Source of the DNA: Planctomycetota bacterium
GTDB lineage: Bacteria > Planctomycetota > Phycisphaerae > WQYP01
Direction of reading: 5' to 3'
DNA: 36,661 bases
Assembly (NCBI GenBank): GCA_021785435.1
Contig: JAJYFE010000031.1
Span: forward strand, 1-36,661
Below, one piece after another: positions 25,601 through 33,313 of the stretch. Below the pieces are notes generated by a model. It had not been told where the DNA came from. It worked only from the letters and a program-made list of their open reading frames with translations, and did no database searches. The translations under genes and the position numbers were made by a program. Positions within the stretch are counted from its first letter, which is position 1; each line of letters opens with the position of its first letter.

Positions 25601-27249
25601 GGCTGATCGTCGACGGTGGCGGCACACTGCTTCTTAGCGGTACAAATCGTTATGCTGGCGGGACAATCGTCCGAGGCGGTTCAACGCTGGCGGCCGGCTC
25701 GTCAAGCGCCCTGGGGACCGGCGACGTGAATCTGATCGCCTCCAATCTCGCCACGATTAACGCCATACCCTTCCAGTACTCGGGAAGCCCCGCCACGATC
25801 CACGTAGGTGGCAACTACAGTCAGGACGGCGGCTCGGCCCTGCTCTTGACGATGGCCGGCCCTGATAACTACGACGTGCTGCAGGTGGCCGGCACGGCTA
25901 CCTTGGGCGGCCATCTATTGATCGAGTTCTTTGGAGGCTTCCACCCGAGTCTCGGCGAAAAATTCACGGTGGTCACGGCCGGCGGAATCAACGGCCACTT
26001 TAGCTCCGTCAGCGGGACCAACGAGCCGGTCGTTTTCTCGCAGGTCACCACGAGTACCACGGATGTGATTACCGTTGAGACGATTATCAACCAGCTGAAC
26101 AGTACCGCGGCGCAAAATATGGCCTACCTGGGCATTCAAAGCAGCATCATCGCTGGCGAGCAACTTTTCGACCAGATGGAAAATATGCTGACTGGCGGCA
26201 CCGGAGGCTTCAACGCCTCCAGCCTGAACATCATCGATACCCCCAACGCCGACCCATTCAGCACCGCCCTCGCTTCCGCGATGCAATCCGTCGGCCGGGC
26301 GGCTCAGGCCTCGGCAAATACTGATCCTATCGCTTACCTTGATAGCTTCGACTCCCATTCGCCGACGTCGCCAAGCGGTCCCGTTCCTCTGCCCCGGTCG
26401 GAATCGGCCAACACCATCTCCGGCTTCGCCGCCGGCGAGATCACGGTGGCCACCGATTTGCCCGGCTCCGCCCCCGGCCAGAGCGGTAGCTTCAATACCG
26501 GCGGCGCGGTCACAGGCTTGGGCTATAATATGGCCGGCCATCTCGTGATCGGCCCGCTGTTCTCCTACAACTACACCGGCTCGAATCTTGACAACATCGG
26601 CAGCCGCTTACGCGCCAGCGCCTACTCGCCCGGCATTTTCGTTGGTCTGCGAAAAAGCCATTTTCACTTCGAGGCCTTCGTCGATTATACTTACAACGCC
26701 TACCACATCGATCGCAACGTCACCCTGCCTGCCGGTGTGGCCACCAGCAACCCCAACGGCGACCAGTTCGATGTCAGCTCCCAGTTGACCTACTACTTCC
26801 ATGTCGCCCGCGGCCTGAAACTCGGTCCCTCCGCGGGCCTGGGATTTACCAACTTGACCATTTCCGGCTACACGGAATCCGGCGATGGCGCCGGCGACAT
26901 GACCATTTCGCCGATGTCGTTCGACTCACTGCGCAGCTTGCTCGGTGGCCAACTCAGCTACGCCTGGCGCCCCCGCCCCACCGCGCCCGCGGTTACTTTT
27001 ACCGCCAACGCTTATTGGCAGCATGAATATCTGAACCTGAGCCGCGGCGTGATCGCCCAGCCCGTCGCCGGAAGTTCGTTCGTGACCGACACCCCAGCCC
27101 CCGACCGCGACTCCGCCCTGCTCGGTTGCGGCGTCAGCGGCGACCTGGCGCGGAACATCACGCTGTTCGTGGATTATCAGGCCCAAATCGGCCCCGGCCG
27201 CGAGTTGGTCAACAGCGCCATGGCCGGCCTGGCGATCGCGCTAAGGTAG
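22621..27249 (+). CDS. Giant autotransporter with Tat-type signal and beta-barrel domain
   Basis: 1542 residues. The N-terminus has a twin-arginine-like signal (ITRRRALLSAAGLAVAATLL, cleavage likely after ARA at 47-49). The passenger (about 50-1250) is Gly/Ser/Thr/Asn-rich and made of repeated beta-strand units. It includes autotransporter-associated strand repeats such as NTYTGGTIIQDGVTAGFTNS (about 370), NTYSGGTIVAGVTATFGNSG (about 910) and NRYAGGTIVRGGSTLAAGSS (about 1010), as expected for a beta helix. About residues 1263-1542 form the autotransporter beta-barrel (GLGYNMAGHLVIGPLFSYNY, FVGLRKSHFHFEAFVDYTYN). The chain ends AGLAIALR rather than in the aromatic residue usual for outer-membrane proteins. 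ATG 22621 has AGGAG 6-7 bases upstream. The protein should be a surface-displayed adhesin-like or structural protein. Its ligand is unknown. Confidence 0.88.
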   Translation: MSRNPQLVTSNLSSAASTVLITRRRALLSAAGLAVAATLLPGFTPHARATTLKGITVDIGSGAYSTSYTQLQTLLGNNQAYWVSFSFGVGGTLNLTADSSTAPPIASTMSGTPIYINAEGGYVTLSGFSGGSGSGSYDYPGLVSTSARNTIVLENGTFGGTDYSGVTAGTIQIGGGTATLAATIVSGGGLPPGPGATIAFNFGTFSNAFAAGGVVPYNILVSGASNVINGGGAAGTFTGSFSGSGALQLQDATFELAPPGPTLTNAGFIGTLDVETGATVLLDSQGALTSGGFIIDGGALKNNSGGALNFSPANTIAINSGGFTFDAYGQSSILQGVISGAGGLTISDTSSSGGGVVNLNPTDSGGNSKPNTYTGGTIIQDGVTAGFTNSASFGTGTITVDATGGTLKYGAGRLTPTNPLQLIGNATIDAGGFTGANAETYTGAIRNAPDTGGQTLTIQNGTLSLTNSSNQNDFTSGTLQIGDGAHAATVQAASPSCLPGANVSIELNAGTLKYTGASSLTLPNNVAGAADMNNALDAGGNIIVLGGAVTNRSGTLALQNGTFSSASASAGNTFANFTGGTLQVGSSSGAATLELSDNATTGALYLPGSNASIALNGGTVAMPATLQQPTTISNNLQVTGTGGGIEGVDNANAVISLAGSLNIDTSSNPDEALVLLNGVFSFTKAGNTTQGVVQVGNGTNRGVASLQFNSAPIAPTSHLALDDGGLVFVSSSHGPVTVPQDILVDPAGGFVETIYTGPGSGSEVIVQPTGDLSGPGKLSVGSLALDPSAGNNLAFTGTLQVMTNLTLDSQNAVTGGGFEVGGPSSFGGTFTNNTNGPLVLSAANTISMDSQANLAIDTRGRSVTLRGIISSYNYNYNYWGGQLTLEDTTGSGGIVNLDPTNPAGQSVPNTYSGGTIVAGVTATFGNSGAFGSGPIMFANGGTLMPTVAGLNLPNNIGLTDSPSSSTPDVYNTNGTTSEISGNLHSADVPTLQGGLIVDGGGTLLLSGTNRYAGGTIVRGGSTLAAGSSSALGTGDVNLIASNLATINAIPFQYSGSPATIHVGGNYSQDGGSALLLTMAGPDNYDVLQVAGTATLGGHLLIEFFGGFHPSLGEKFTVVTAGGINGHFSSVSGTNEPVVFSQVTTSTTDVITVETIINQLNSTAAQNMAYLGIQSSIIAGEQLFDQMENMLTGGTGGFNASSLNIIDTPNADPFSTALASAMQSVGRAAQASANTDPIAYLDSFDSHSPTSPSGPVPLPRSESANTISGFAAGEITVATDLPGSAPGQSGSFNTGGAVTGLGYNMAGHLVIGPLFSYNYTGSNLDNIGSRLRASAYSPGIFVGLRKSHFHFEAFVDYTYNAYHIDRNVTLPAGVATSNPNGDQFDVSSQLTYYFHVARGLKLGPSAGLGFTNLTISGYTESGDGAGDMTISPMSFDSLRSLLGGQLSYAWRPRPTAPAVTFTANAYWQHEYLNLSRGVIAQPVAGSSFVTDTPAPDRDSALLGCGVSGDLARNITLFVDYQAQIGPGRELVNSAMAGLAIALR

Positions 27250-27578
27250 CGAACGGCGAAGTCTAGGTAGGAATGCGGAAGGAATCCGTGGTAAGTCGAA
27301 GATCCGCCCCGGTGGACACACGTCGATATGCCGTCGGCCTCGCGTTCCCGCCAAGGGGCGCGAACGCAACCGGGTTATTAACGACAGCGGTTTTTCCGGG
27401 CTCAGAGCCTGGGAGTTTTCGGTCCTGTTCCCCACAGGCCGGCCGACGGGTCATTTTCCAGCGCTCCCGCGCTGATGATTTTAATGGGCCACTATCACGC
27501 CAAGGCTTGGACCCATTGGTAAAAGAGCCCGCTCACCGCAGCCCTGCGCCAACGAAGTACCTCAGGCCCGTCGCGCGT
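27250..27578. other. Gap after the autotransporter
   Basis: Contains the family B repeat at 27291-27336 and, near 27516-27540, TTGGTAAAAGAGCCCGCTCA, faintly like the middle of the MITE-like element. An open frame from 27273 is made from these repeats and is not supported as a gene. No terminator is evident for either convergent gene. Confidence 0.4.
27291..27336 (+). repeat. Family B repeat
   Basis: GTAAGTCGAAGATCCGCCCC, GGTGGACACACG, then ATATGCCGTCGG, matching the units at 29568 and 33906. Confidence 0.65.
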
Positions 27579-28754
27579 CTATCGCGCTACGCCCAGCGCA
27601 TGTGCCAGGGCTTGGCCATACTGGTTGCCGTCACCGACGGTGGGAAGCATATAGCTGCCTTCGCCTAATTCATTCCACGCCTCAATAAAGATCACTGGCC
27701 GGTGCGGTGGCGGCGAAAGACGCATGCGCGGATGCCACCTGACCCAAACGATGGCCCGGCGAACGAAGCCCCCGAACTCAGCCGGCGTGCGCCGATACCA
27801 GCCCAGCTTGCCGGCGGCCCGTTCCTTCCACGGCCGCGGGTCCCATCCATCCATGACCACCGGTATATACGGCAGCGGACTGACCGCGGCAAACCGGCCC
27901 CAGGCCCATTGCCCCACCTGTACCAGGTAACGGTATGGCCGTGGTCCGTTGAAGGCGCCGCCGCCGTAGGGGTAGTTGTACTCGCTTAAAGCATTGACCT
28001 GCAATCCCCGCAGCCAGGAAAAACTCGGAAAAGCTTTCGCCTGGGGGTAAGCCTCGCCCCAGAGAACGCCGCCGACCACAAATACGCCGGGCAGGCCGTG
28101 CGCCCGGGCCACGCCCTGCAGCACTGCCAGTGCCCGATTGGCCCCTCCTGTTCGCCCGCGCCCTCCGTCGTACCCGCGAAATTGTTTCAGGAAGCGGTTG
28201 CTCACGTCGATGATCACCAGGACGGGCCGCCCGTTGACGCGTTGATAACTTCGGTCCCTGAAGTAGTGCCTTGTCCAGAATGTAACCACGGCCCGCCACC
28301 GGCGCGGTGGAATCACGAATCGGCCCACATTGACGTAAAGCAGGGCATACCGCACGCCGACGTGGCGGCGCAGGCCGTGGTACAGATACAGCGCATGGTT
28401 AAGCGGCAGCGGCCGGCCATGTCCGTAATACCAGTCGAAGATGAAAAAGGAGATTCCATCCCGGTGCGCCCAGAGGAGTTGCTGACGCATCAGCCCACGC
28501 GTGTTATCCAGCCAGCCCGACAGAGGTTTTCTCCCGGCGAAGGCCGGACGGTTGCGCCAGCCGTTAAGGTGGGGATCATGTGGCCAGGCCCAACCGTCGA
28601 AGTAATAGGCCCCGACTTTGGCCACAGGCCGCGCCGCCGACCGGGCCCCGGCCACCGCTGCCCCAACGGGAGCTAGGGGCGCGGAAAGCCCCAGCCAAGC
28701 CGCCATGAGGCATACCGGCCGCCGCAAGGAATTGAACGGATAGGGCAAACGCAT
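27579..28754 (-). CDS. Secreted GH99/WbsX-like glycosidase
   Basis: 391 residues. The N-terminus MRLPYPFNSLRRPVCLMAAW...PVGAAVAGA is a signal peptide. The rest is a WbsX/GH99-like TIM barrel: VGAYYFDGWAWPHD at the first strand, GISFFIFDWYYGHGRPL, then PVVMDGWDPRPW and VIFIEAWNELGEGSYMLPT near the end, with GNQYG after it. The E in WNELGEG and the D in FDWYYG are at positions expected for active-site acids in this clan. Members act on mannans or are found in polysaccharide gene clusters; the substrate here is unknown. ATG 28754 has GAGGA 7 bases upstream; the frame is open to 28853 but that part is not a signal peptide. Confidence 0.85.
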   Translation of the reverse strand: MRLPYPFNSLRRPVCLMAAWLGLSAPLAPVGAAVAGARSAARPVAKVGAYYFDGWAWPHDPHLNGWRNRPAFAGRKPLSGWLDNTRGLMRQQLLWAHRDGISFFIFDWYYGHGRPLPLNHALYLYHGLRRHVGVRYALLYVNVGRFVIPPRRWRAVVTFWTRHYFRDRSYQRVNGRPVLVIIDVSNRFLKQFRGYDGGRGRTGGANRALAVLQGVARAHGLPGVFVVGGVLWGEAYPQAKAFPSFSWLRGLQVNALSEYNYPYGGGAFNGPRPYRYLVQVGQWAWGRFAAVSPLPYIPVVMDGWDPRPWKERAAGKLGWYRRTPAEFGGFVRRAIVWVRWHPRMRLSPPPHRPVIFIEAWNELGEGSYMLPTVGDGNQYGQALAHALGVAR

Positions 28755-29100
28755 GGGGCGTTCCTCGTCGTGCCCTCGCCAGCCGCCTGTGGTGTCGGCC
28801 GGAGCCGGCGCCGATGATCCCAGTGTACCGTGCGCGACCCGTCTATAAAACAACTCCGTTCGGCGTGCGCACGCAACCGGGTCGTTAACCTGGTTATTTC
28901 ATCAGTTTTTGGCGTGACGGCCTTGCGCGCAGGCCTGGCCCGCTGCGAAGTCGAGGCGTTGCCAAACAGCATTGATTTTAAAACCGGAGGACAGCCACGC
29001 AGGCTATGAACTTACACCATAGGTATAGTCCATTATAGTATATATATTTGCGCATATGTAAATCTTCGGTTAAAGTATGGGGCGTGATATTCACGGCTCT
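28755..29100. other. Upstream region of the GH99-like gene with an AT-rich core
   Basis: Between about 29010 and 29060 the DNA is strongly AT-rich (TATAGTCCATTATAGTATAT and ATATTTGCGCATATG), unlike the rest of the window. It offers several TATAAT-like boxes on both strands but no clear -35/-10 pair. It could be a promoter region or the scar of an insertion. No gene is seen. Confidence 0.35.
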
Positions 29101-29463
29101 TTAATCGGTAGCGGCATGCGCGACGAACTTGTTCGTCAACAGGTCTACGTCCAATGCAGCCTTCTTGACGCTATCTTTGGCCCCGTTAAGTAAAGCCGGG
29201 TTCACAGGGTCATCATCTTGGCGGGGCGCCGCTGCCGGTTTTTCGGCCAGCTTATCAATCAGCCGGTGCTTCTCCACCGTGCGGTCGCAAGCGTGCGAGT
29301 CAGGAACTATGCAGCCGGAACGGTCTCGAGACCAGTCGGCCTCCTTTTTGCACACGACAGCTTCATCGTATTCGAGATTGGGCGACTGGACCGTGAACAG
29401 AGCGCGGCGCGTCAGCAGGTTGCAGTGCTTCGCTTTGCCGAGAAGGAACGTTTCAGCACCCAT
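29101..29463 (-). CDS. Hypothetical small protein, uncertain
   Basis: 120 residues starting MGAETFLLGKAKHCNLLTRR and ending in NKFVAHAATD. Composition (acidic and basic residues spread, DLLTNKF, EKHRLIDKLAEKPAAAP) is more protein-like than the overlapping frame on the other strand. A purine run GGGGG stands 4-5 bases before the ATG and may serve as ribosome binding site. I recognise no family. It could equally be a fragment of a degraded gene. It lies in a repeat-rich gap, upstream of the GH99-like gene on the same strand. Confidence 0.35.
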   Translation of the reverse strand: MGAETFLLGKAKHCNLLTRRALFTVQSPNLEYDEAVVCKKEADWSRDRSGCIVPDSHACDRTVEKHRLIDKLAEKPAAAPRQDDDPVNPALLNGAKDSVKKAALDVDLLTNKFVAHAATD

Positions 29464-29520
29464 TTTACCCCCAATCCCGGTGGTTAGCAGGCAGCTGGGG
29501 CCGTGGAATGAATCCGCAGC

Positions 29521-29538
29521 GCCGATAGGGGCATAGGC
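29521..29538. repeat. Family E short hairpin repeat (degenerate)
   Basis: GCCGATAGGGGCATAGGC, related to the two perfect copies GCCGATGGGGGCATCGGC at 33187 and 33216. Confidence 0.5.
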
Positions 29539-29567
29539 GACTACTACACCCCGGGCTTACCGCCCTG

Positions 29568-29616
29568 TAGTAGGTCGAAGATCCGCCCTGGCGGACACAC
29601 TCCAATGTGCCGTCGT
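29568..29616 (+). repeat. Family B repeat, next to a MITE-like element
   Basis: TAGTAGGTCGAAGATCCGCC, CTGGCGGACACACTCC, then ATGTGCCGTCG. Followed at 29617-29667 by further partial units (CGCCGTCGTCGCGCCGTCC and CACACCGCAATGTGCCGTCG), i.e. a small decayed array that leads straight into the family A element. Confidence 0.65.
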
Positions 29617-29671
29617 GGCGCCGTCGTCGCGCCGTCCAAGCCACACCGCAATGTGCCGTCGTCGCGCCGTC

Positions 29672-29838
29672 CTAGTGCGTTGTCAAACGATAAATTTCGG
29701 GTTGGAGAAAGAGCCCCGTACCCGGCACCGAACCCGCAGCACCGGGCTTCAGACCGGTGAGCTTCAGGTTACCCGCGGCGACCCGGTGAACGGCTTCCGG
29801 CCGCGATACCCGAAGGCCAAGTGGTGACAAAGCACTAG
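29672..29838 (+). repeat. MITE-like element with CTAG target duplication (family A)
   Basis: 167 bp bounded by CTAG (29672-29675 and 29835-29838). The ends TGCGTTGTCA and TGACAAAGCA are inverted repeats with one mismatch. The interior shares AAACGATAAATTTCGGGTTG, AAAGAGCCCCG, GCACCGGGCTTCAG and GCGATACCCGAAGGC with the copies at 19477 and 33966. It encodes nothing. Confidence 0.75.
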
Positions 29839-30038
29839 CCCCGTCCTAGCCACACCCCGCTGTGCCGTAAGTCCCGCCTTCTCGCCGGCCCAAACGTGCC
29901 GTGCCCCCCTCCTGACAGGTGGATCAGAGCGCTACGCCGATCGGCAAGGGTCGGTTCCTGGTTGACCGCACGCGGCGGAACGGTAAGATGGCGTGTCACC
30001 AGCGGCGCGGCAGCCCGCGCGGCCGTCGGGAGGAAGCC
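29839..30038. other. Gap upstream of the beta-propeller gene, with an empty MITE site
   Basis: At 29843-29860 the sequence GTCCTAGCCACACCCCGC equals the DNA flanking the element at 33966 with the element removed. The remainder holds the leader of the beta-propeller gene, including GGAGG shortly before its ATG. Confidence 0.5.
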
Positions 30039-31211
30039 ATGCCACGAATCACACGACACGGTTGGACGAAACGGTTAGCGGGTTTGCTCTTAGGCGGCCT
30101 GGCCAGCGCCCCCGTCGCCGCCGGGGCGGCGGCCTATTCTTATACCCAGCCGCTTCTGCCGCGGGCCACGGCGCGAAACACCGGTCTGCATACGCTCTGG
30201 CAGATCCCCATCGGTTTAACCCCGGCGGATCGGGACCGCGTGTTGCATCTCGCCCGAGTAGGCTCCCTGGTTTTTGTGTTGACCGCGCGGGGGTACTTGG
30301 TGGGCATTAACGCCGCCGATGGCACCATCCGTGGGTCCACCAAAGTGCCCGGGGAAGGCGACCTGGTCAAAGGCATCGTCCGCTTTGGCCGGCACCAGGT
30401 CCTGCTGACCGCGCTGGGCGAATTGCTGGACATGAATACGCGCACCGGAAAGATGGTGCATCGACAGGTGCTAAAATTCGCCCCGGGCACGGCGCCGCTG
30501 GTTACGCCGGCGGGCATTTTTATCGGCGACCTGGCCGGGCAGATGCACGCCTTGTCCGCCAAATTTCCGCTCTACGGGCAATGGTTCCAGGAAGCCGCGG
30601 GCGATTCCTTTCAGACCAATCCGGTCCTGGCGGGTCGCCGAAGCAGGCGACTCGACAAGGCGAGCGGAAGGCTGGTCTTCGTGAGTCGCCAGGGTGTGCT
30701 CTGGGGGCGCGATCCAGCGGATGGCCAAGGGGGATGGCGGCGGCGCCTCGGTGGGCGCGTGACCGTGGGAGGATTGACCGCCGGCGACGGTTTGGTTTTT
30801 GTGCCGTGCCTGGACCATAAGCTCTATGCCATCGACCCCGAGAACGGCATGGCCCCATGGATCATCCATTTACCCGGCCGGCTTGATCACCGCGCGCGGG
30901 TCTGCGGAAAGAAATTGTTGATTGCCAGTGGCGGGGCCGGGCTGTTCTGCCTGGCGGCGGCGTCGGGCCGGCGGCTGTGGGGGCCGGTACGCGGTGTAGG
31001 GGATGTGATCGCGCGGAATGGTTCAACCCTGGTCGCGGTAACGCAGCGGGGTGATTTGGCGTTGTTGAACCTGAAGAACGGTGCAACCGTCGGCGCGGCG
31101 CCGTTGCGGGGCGCTGCGCTTTTCGCGGAGAACCCCTACCAGAAAAACAGCTTCTATGTCGCCGCCTGGGATGGTCGCGTCGCGGCCCTGATACTGCGGC
31201 CTGAATTTTAG
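30039..31211 (+). CDS. Exported PQQ-like beta-propeller repeat protein
   Basis: 390 residues. The N-terminus MPRITRHGWTKRLAGLLLGG...APVAAGAAA is a signal peptide, so the protein is outside the cytoplasm. The rest shows repeated blade motifs of PQQ/pyrrolo-quinoline-like propellers: YLVGINAADGTIRGSTKVPG, ELLDMNTRTGKMV, KLYAIDPENGMAPWIIHLPG, LFCLAAASGRRLWGPV and DLALLNLKNGATVGAAP. Such repeats scaffold protein contacts (as in BamB) or bind ligands; the function here is unknown and there is no dehydrogenase motif. ATG 30039 has GGAGG about 6 bases upstream; the frame is open to 29919. The stop is two bases before the purH start, so the two are very probably one transcript, although their functions look unrelated. 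Confidence 0.82.
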   Translation: MPRITRHGWTKRLAGLLLGGLASAPVAAGAAAYSYTQPLLPRATARNTGLHTLWQIPIGLTPADRDRVLHLARVGSLVFVLTARGYLVGINAADGTIRGSTKVPGEGDLVKGIVRFGRHQVLLTALGELLDMNTRTGKMVHRQVLKFAPGTAPLVTPAGIFIGDLAGQMHALSAKFPLYGQWFQEAAGDSFQTNPVLAGRRSRRLDKASGRLVFVSRQGVLWGRDPADGQGGWRRRLGGRVTVGGLTAGDGLVFVPCLDHKLYAIDPENGMAPWIIHLPGRLDHRARVCGKKLLIASGGAGLFCLAAASGRRLWGPVRGVGDVIARNGSTLVAVTQRGDLALLNLKNGATVGAAPLRGAALFAENPYQKNSFYVAAWDGRVAALILRPEF

Positions 31212-31213
31212 CC

Positions 31214-32890
31214 ATGGATCTTGTTCCCGTCCGGCGGGCGCTGCTTTCCGTTTCTGATAAGACCGGCTTGGCCGAGCTGGCCGCGGCGCTGGTCCGGGAA
31301 TTTTCCGTGGAAGTGGTATCCACGGGGGGAACGGCACGGGTGCTCCGGGCGGCGGGCTTACCGGTGCGCGACGTGGCGGAGCTGACCGGCTGGCCGGAAA
31401 TGCTTGACGGGCGCGTCAAAACCTTGCACCCCGCCATACACGGGGCGCTGCTGGGCTTACGCGACGACCCCGCCCATCGCCAAGCCATGCAAGCGCATCA
31501 TATCGCCCCGCTGGACCTGCTGGTGGTGAATCTATACCCGTTTGAGCAGGTCAGCGCCCGCGCGGATAGCACGTTCGCCGAGGCCATCGAAAATATCGAC
31601 ATCGGCGGCCCGGCCATGATTCGCTCGGCGGCGAAAAACCACCGCAGCGTGACGGTCCTTACCGCGGTAACCCAATATCCAGCGCTGCTGGAACGGTTAC
31701 GCCGACATGGCGGCTGCACCGATGGACCGTTTCGGCTGCAACTGGCCCGCGAGGCGTTTGACCGCACCGCGCGCTACGACACGGCGATCCAGGCGTATCT
31801 GGAGCGAAAAAGCGCGACTCGACCAGGCCCGCCCGCCCACTGGCCCGCCGAGCCGGGCCTAGCAGCCGAAGCGCCGGCCGACGCCGCGCCGATCTTTCCG
31901 CCGCTGTTGACCACCGTGCTGCGGCGGATCCAGACGCTGCGTTATGGTGAAAATCCCCACCAGGCCGGGGCCTTCTACAGCGACCGGGCCACTCCCACCG
32001 GCTTGGCCGCCGCCCGCCAGTTGCATGGTAAAGAATTATCCTGGATCAATTTGTGGGATGCCGATGCCGCGCTGCGCCTGGTGGCGGAATTCACGCGCCC
32101 GGCCGCGGCGGTCATTAAACACGGCAATCCGTGCGGCTGCGCCGAGGCGGAGAGCCTCGCCGCGGCGTTCGACCGGGCCTATGCGGGTGATGCCGCGGCG
32201 GCGTTCGGCGGCATCGTGGCGCTGAATCGGCCGGTGGATGCCCCGGCGGCCCGGCATCTGATCAGCGGCCAGCGCTTTCTCGAAGTGATCCTGGCGCCGG
32301 ACTTCGCGCCGGCCGCCCTGGACCTGCTGCGCCCGCGCTGGAAGGATTGCCGCCTGCTGGCGGTGGCGCTTCCCGCAACGGCGGCCGGGAGCGCTGCGGC
32401 GCCGGGCGGGGGGCCGGGGGAGTGGTCGATACGGAGCATCAGCGGCGGCGTGTTGGTGCAGCAGCCCGACCATCGCGGGTTTGACCGTGCGCGGTGCCGG
32501 GTGGTATCGCAGCGCCAGCCCAGCGCGGCGCAATGGGATGATCTGCGGTTCGCCTGGCTGGTGTGCAAACATGTCCAGAGCAACGCCATTGTGCTGGCGG
32601 CGCAGGGACAGTTGTTAGCGGCCGGCGCGGGGCAGATGAGCCGCCTGACCAGCTGCCGCCTGGCTGTGGATCTGGCCCGGCGCAACGGGCATGGCGCCAG
32701 TCTGCCGGAGGCGGTCGCCGCTTCGGATGCCTTCTTCCCATTTGCCGACGCCCCGGAACTACTCCTCGCCGCCGGCGTGCGGGCGATCATCCAGCCGGGG
32801 GGATCCAAAAAAGATCAGGACACCATCGATCTATGCAACCGCCGCGAGGCGGTCCTGGTTTTCACCGGCGAGCGCCATTTCCGCCACTGA
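31214..32890 (+). CDS. purH: Bifunctional AICAR formyltransferase / IMP cyclohydrolase
   Basis: 558 residues; catalyses the last two steps of IMP synthesis. The N-terminal MGS-like cyclohydrolase domain has ALLSVSDKTGLAELA, VVSTGGTARVL, GRVKTLHPAIHGALL and IENIDIGGPAMIRSAAKNH. The C-terminal formyltransferase domain has LRYGENPHQAGAFY, AAVIKHGNPCGCAEA, AAFGGIVALNRPVD and IIQPGGSKKDQDTI. Length is slightly above the usual 510-530 because of Ala/Gly/Pro-rich linkers at about 200-225 and 390-405. It starts two bases after the stop of the beta-propeller gene and is probably translated by re-initiation or from a site inside that gene's end. A tandem repeat array begins 30 bp after its stop. Confidence 0.96.
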   Translation: MDLVPVRRALLSVSDKTGLAELAAALVREFSVEVVSTGGTARVLRAAGLPVRDVAELTGWPEMLDGRVKTLHPAIHGALLGLRDDPAHRQAMQAHHIAPLDLLVVNLYPFEQVSARADSTFAEAIENIDIGGPAMIRSAAKNHRSVTVLTAVTQYPALLERLRRHGGCTDGPFRLQLAREAFDRTARYDTAIQAYLERKSATRPGPPAHWPAEPGLAAEAPADAAPIFPPLLTTVLRRIQTLRYGENPHQAGAFYSDRATPTGLAAARQLHGKELSWINLWDADAALRLVAEFTRPAAAVIKHGNPCGCAEAESLAAAFDRAYAGDAAAAFGGIVALNRPVDAPAARHLISGQRFLEVILAPDFAPAALDLLRPRWKDCRLLAVALPATAAGSAAAPGGGPGEWSIRSISGGVLVQQPDHRGFDRARCRVVSQRQPSAAQWDDLRFAWLVCKHVQSNAIVLAAQGQLLAAGAGQMSRLTSCRLAVDLARRNGHGASLPEAVAASDAFFPFADAPELLLAAGVRAIIQPGGSKKDQDTIDLCNRREAVLVFTGERHFRH

Positions 32891-32920
32891 CCAGGATTTT
32901 CCACCGCCAAGCGCATCATT

Positions 32921-33076
32921 GGCAGCCGCGCGGATCGCAATCCCGCGGCCGTTGAACGACGATTCACCACGAAAGATATGACGGGCAGCCGCGCGGATCG
33001 CAATCCCGCAGCCGTTGAACGACGATTCACCACGAAAGATATCATGGGCAGCCGCGCGGATCGCAATCCCGCGCCC
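32921..33076. repeat. Tandem array of a 63-bp hairpin repeat (2.5 units)
   Basis: Units start at 32921, 32984 and 33047, an exact 63-bp period. Each unit has a hairpin half, GGCAGCCGCGCGGATCGCAA then TCCCGCGGCCG (stem GCCGCG.GGAT/ATCC.GCGGC with a CGCA loop), and a linear half TTGAACGACGATTCACCACG then AAAGATAT. The third unit is cut off after its hairpin. The same unit recurs at 36546-36661 and, hairpin only, at 12209. Confidence 0.85.
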
Positions 33077-33100
33077 GTGTTGACCGCGCATCCCCAACGG

Positions 33101-33120
33101 CCGTGGGTTTCCACCCACGG
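33101..33120. terminator. Hairpin downstream of purH
   Basis: CCGTGGGT-TTCC-ACCCACGG is a perfect 8-bp stem with a 4-base loop. There is no T run, so a terminator role is only possible; it may be another intergenic palindrome. Confidence 0.3.
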
Positions 33121-33186
33121 CTGCGAGTGGTGGTCCCTGTGGTGAATCCCCCGGTCGCCGTGCGGAGGTTGGGCGCTGATCGCAGC

Positions 33187-33233
33187 GCCGATGGGGGCAT
33201 CGGCCCTACATAATGGCCGATGGGGGCATCGGC
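33187..33233. repeat. Family E hairpin repeat, two perfect copies
   Basis: GCCGATGGGGGCATCGGC occurs at 33187-33204 and 33216-33233; each is a 7-bp inverted repeat with a GGGG loop. A degenerate copy lies at 29521. Confidence 0.65.
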
Positions 33234-33244
33234 GGCTACCACAC

Positions 33245-33303
33245 CGCGGGTCGGTGACGAGGCGGGTTATCTTCAGGGCGGCGGGCCAGTTAGTGCGGTT
33301 CGC
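33245..33303 (-). pseudogene. Relic of a pseudopilin C-terminus
   Basis: Minus-strand codons read NRTNWPAALKITRLVTDPR. The intact pseudopilin encoded at 34156-35709 has DRQYWPTALKITYVVTDPQ at the matching place near its C-terminus. Only about 20 codons are recognisable, sitting among short repeats, so it is a leftover of a second pseudopilin gene. Confidence 0.6.
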
Positions 33304-33313
33304 GGTTGCGCAA

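Noticed and set aside
27273-27668. Open frame of 131 codons after the autotransporter
   Set aside because: It starts in a family B repeat and overlaps the end of the GH99-like gene; no ribosome binding site or family resemblance.
29129-29536. Plus-strand open frame of 135 codons
   Set aside because: It overlaps the minus-strand ORF 29101-29463 in full, is Ser-rich as a mirror frame would be, and runs into a repeat.
32921-33076. CRISPR array
   Set aside because: The units are contiguous 63-bp repeats without unique spacers and no cas gene is present.
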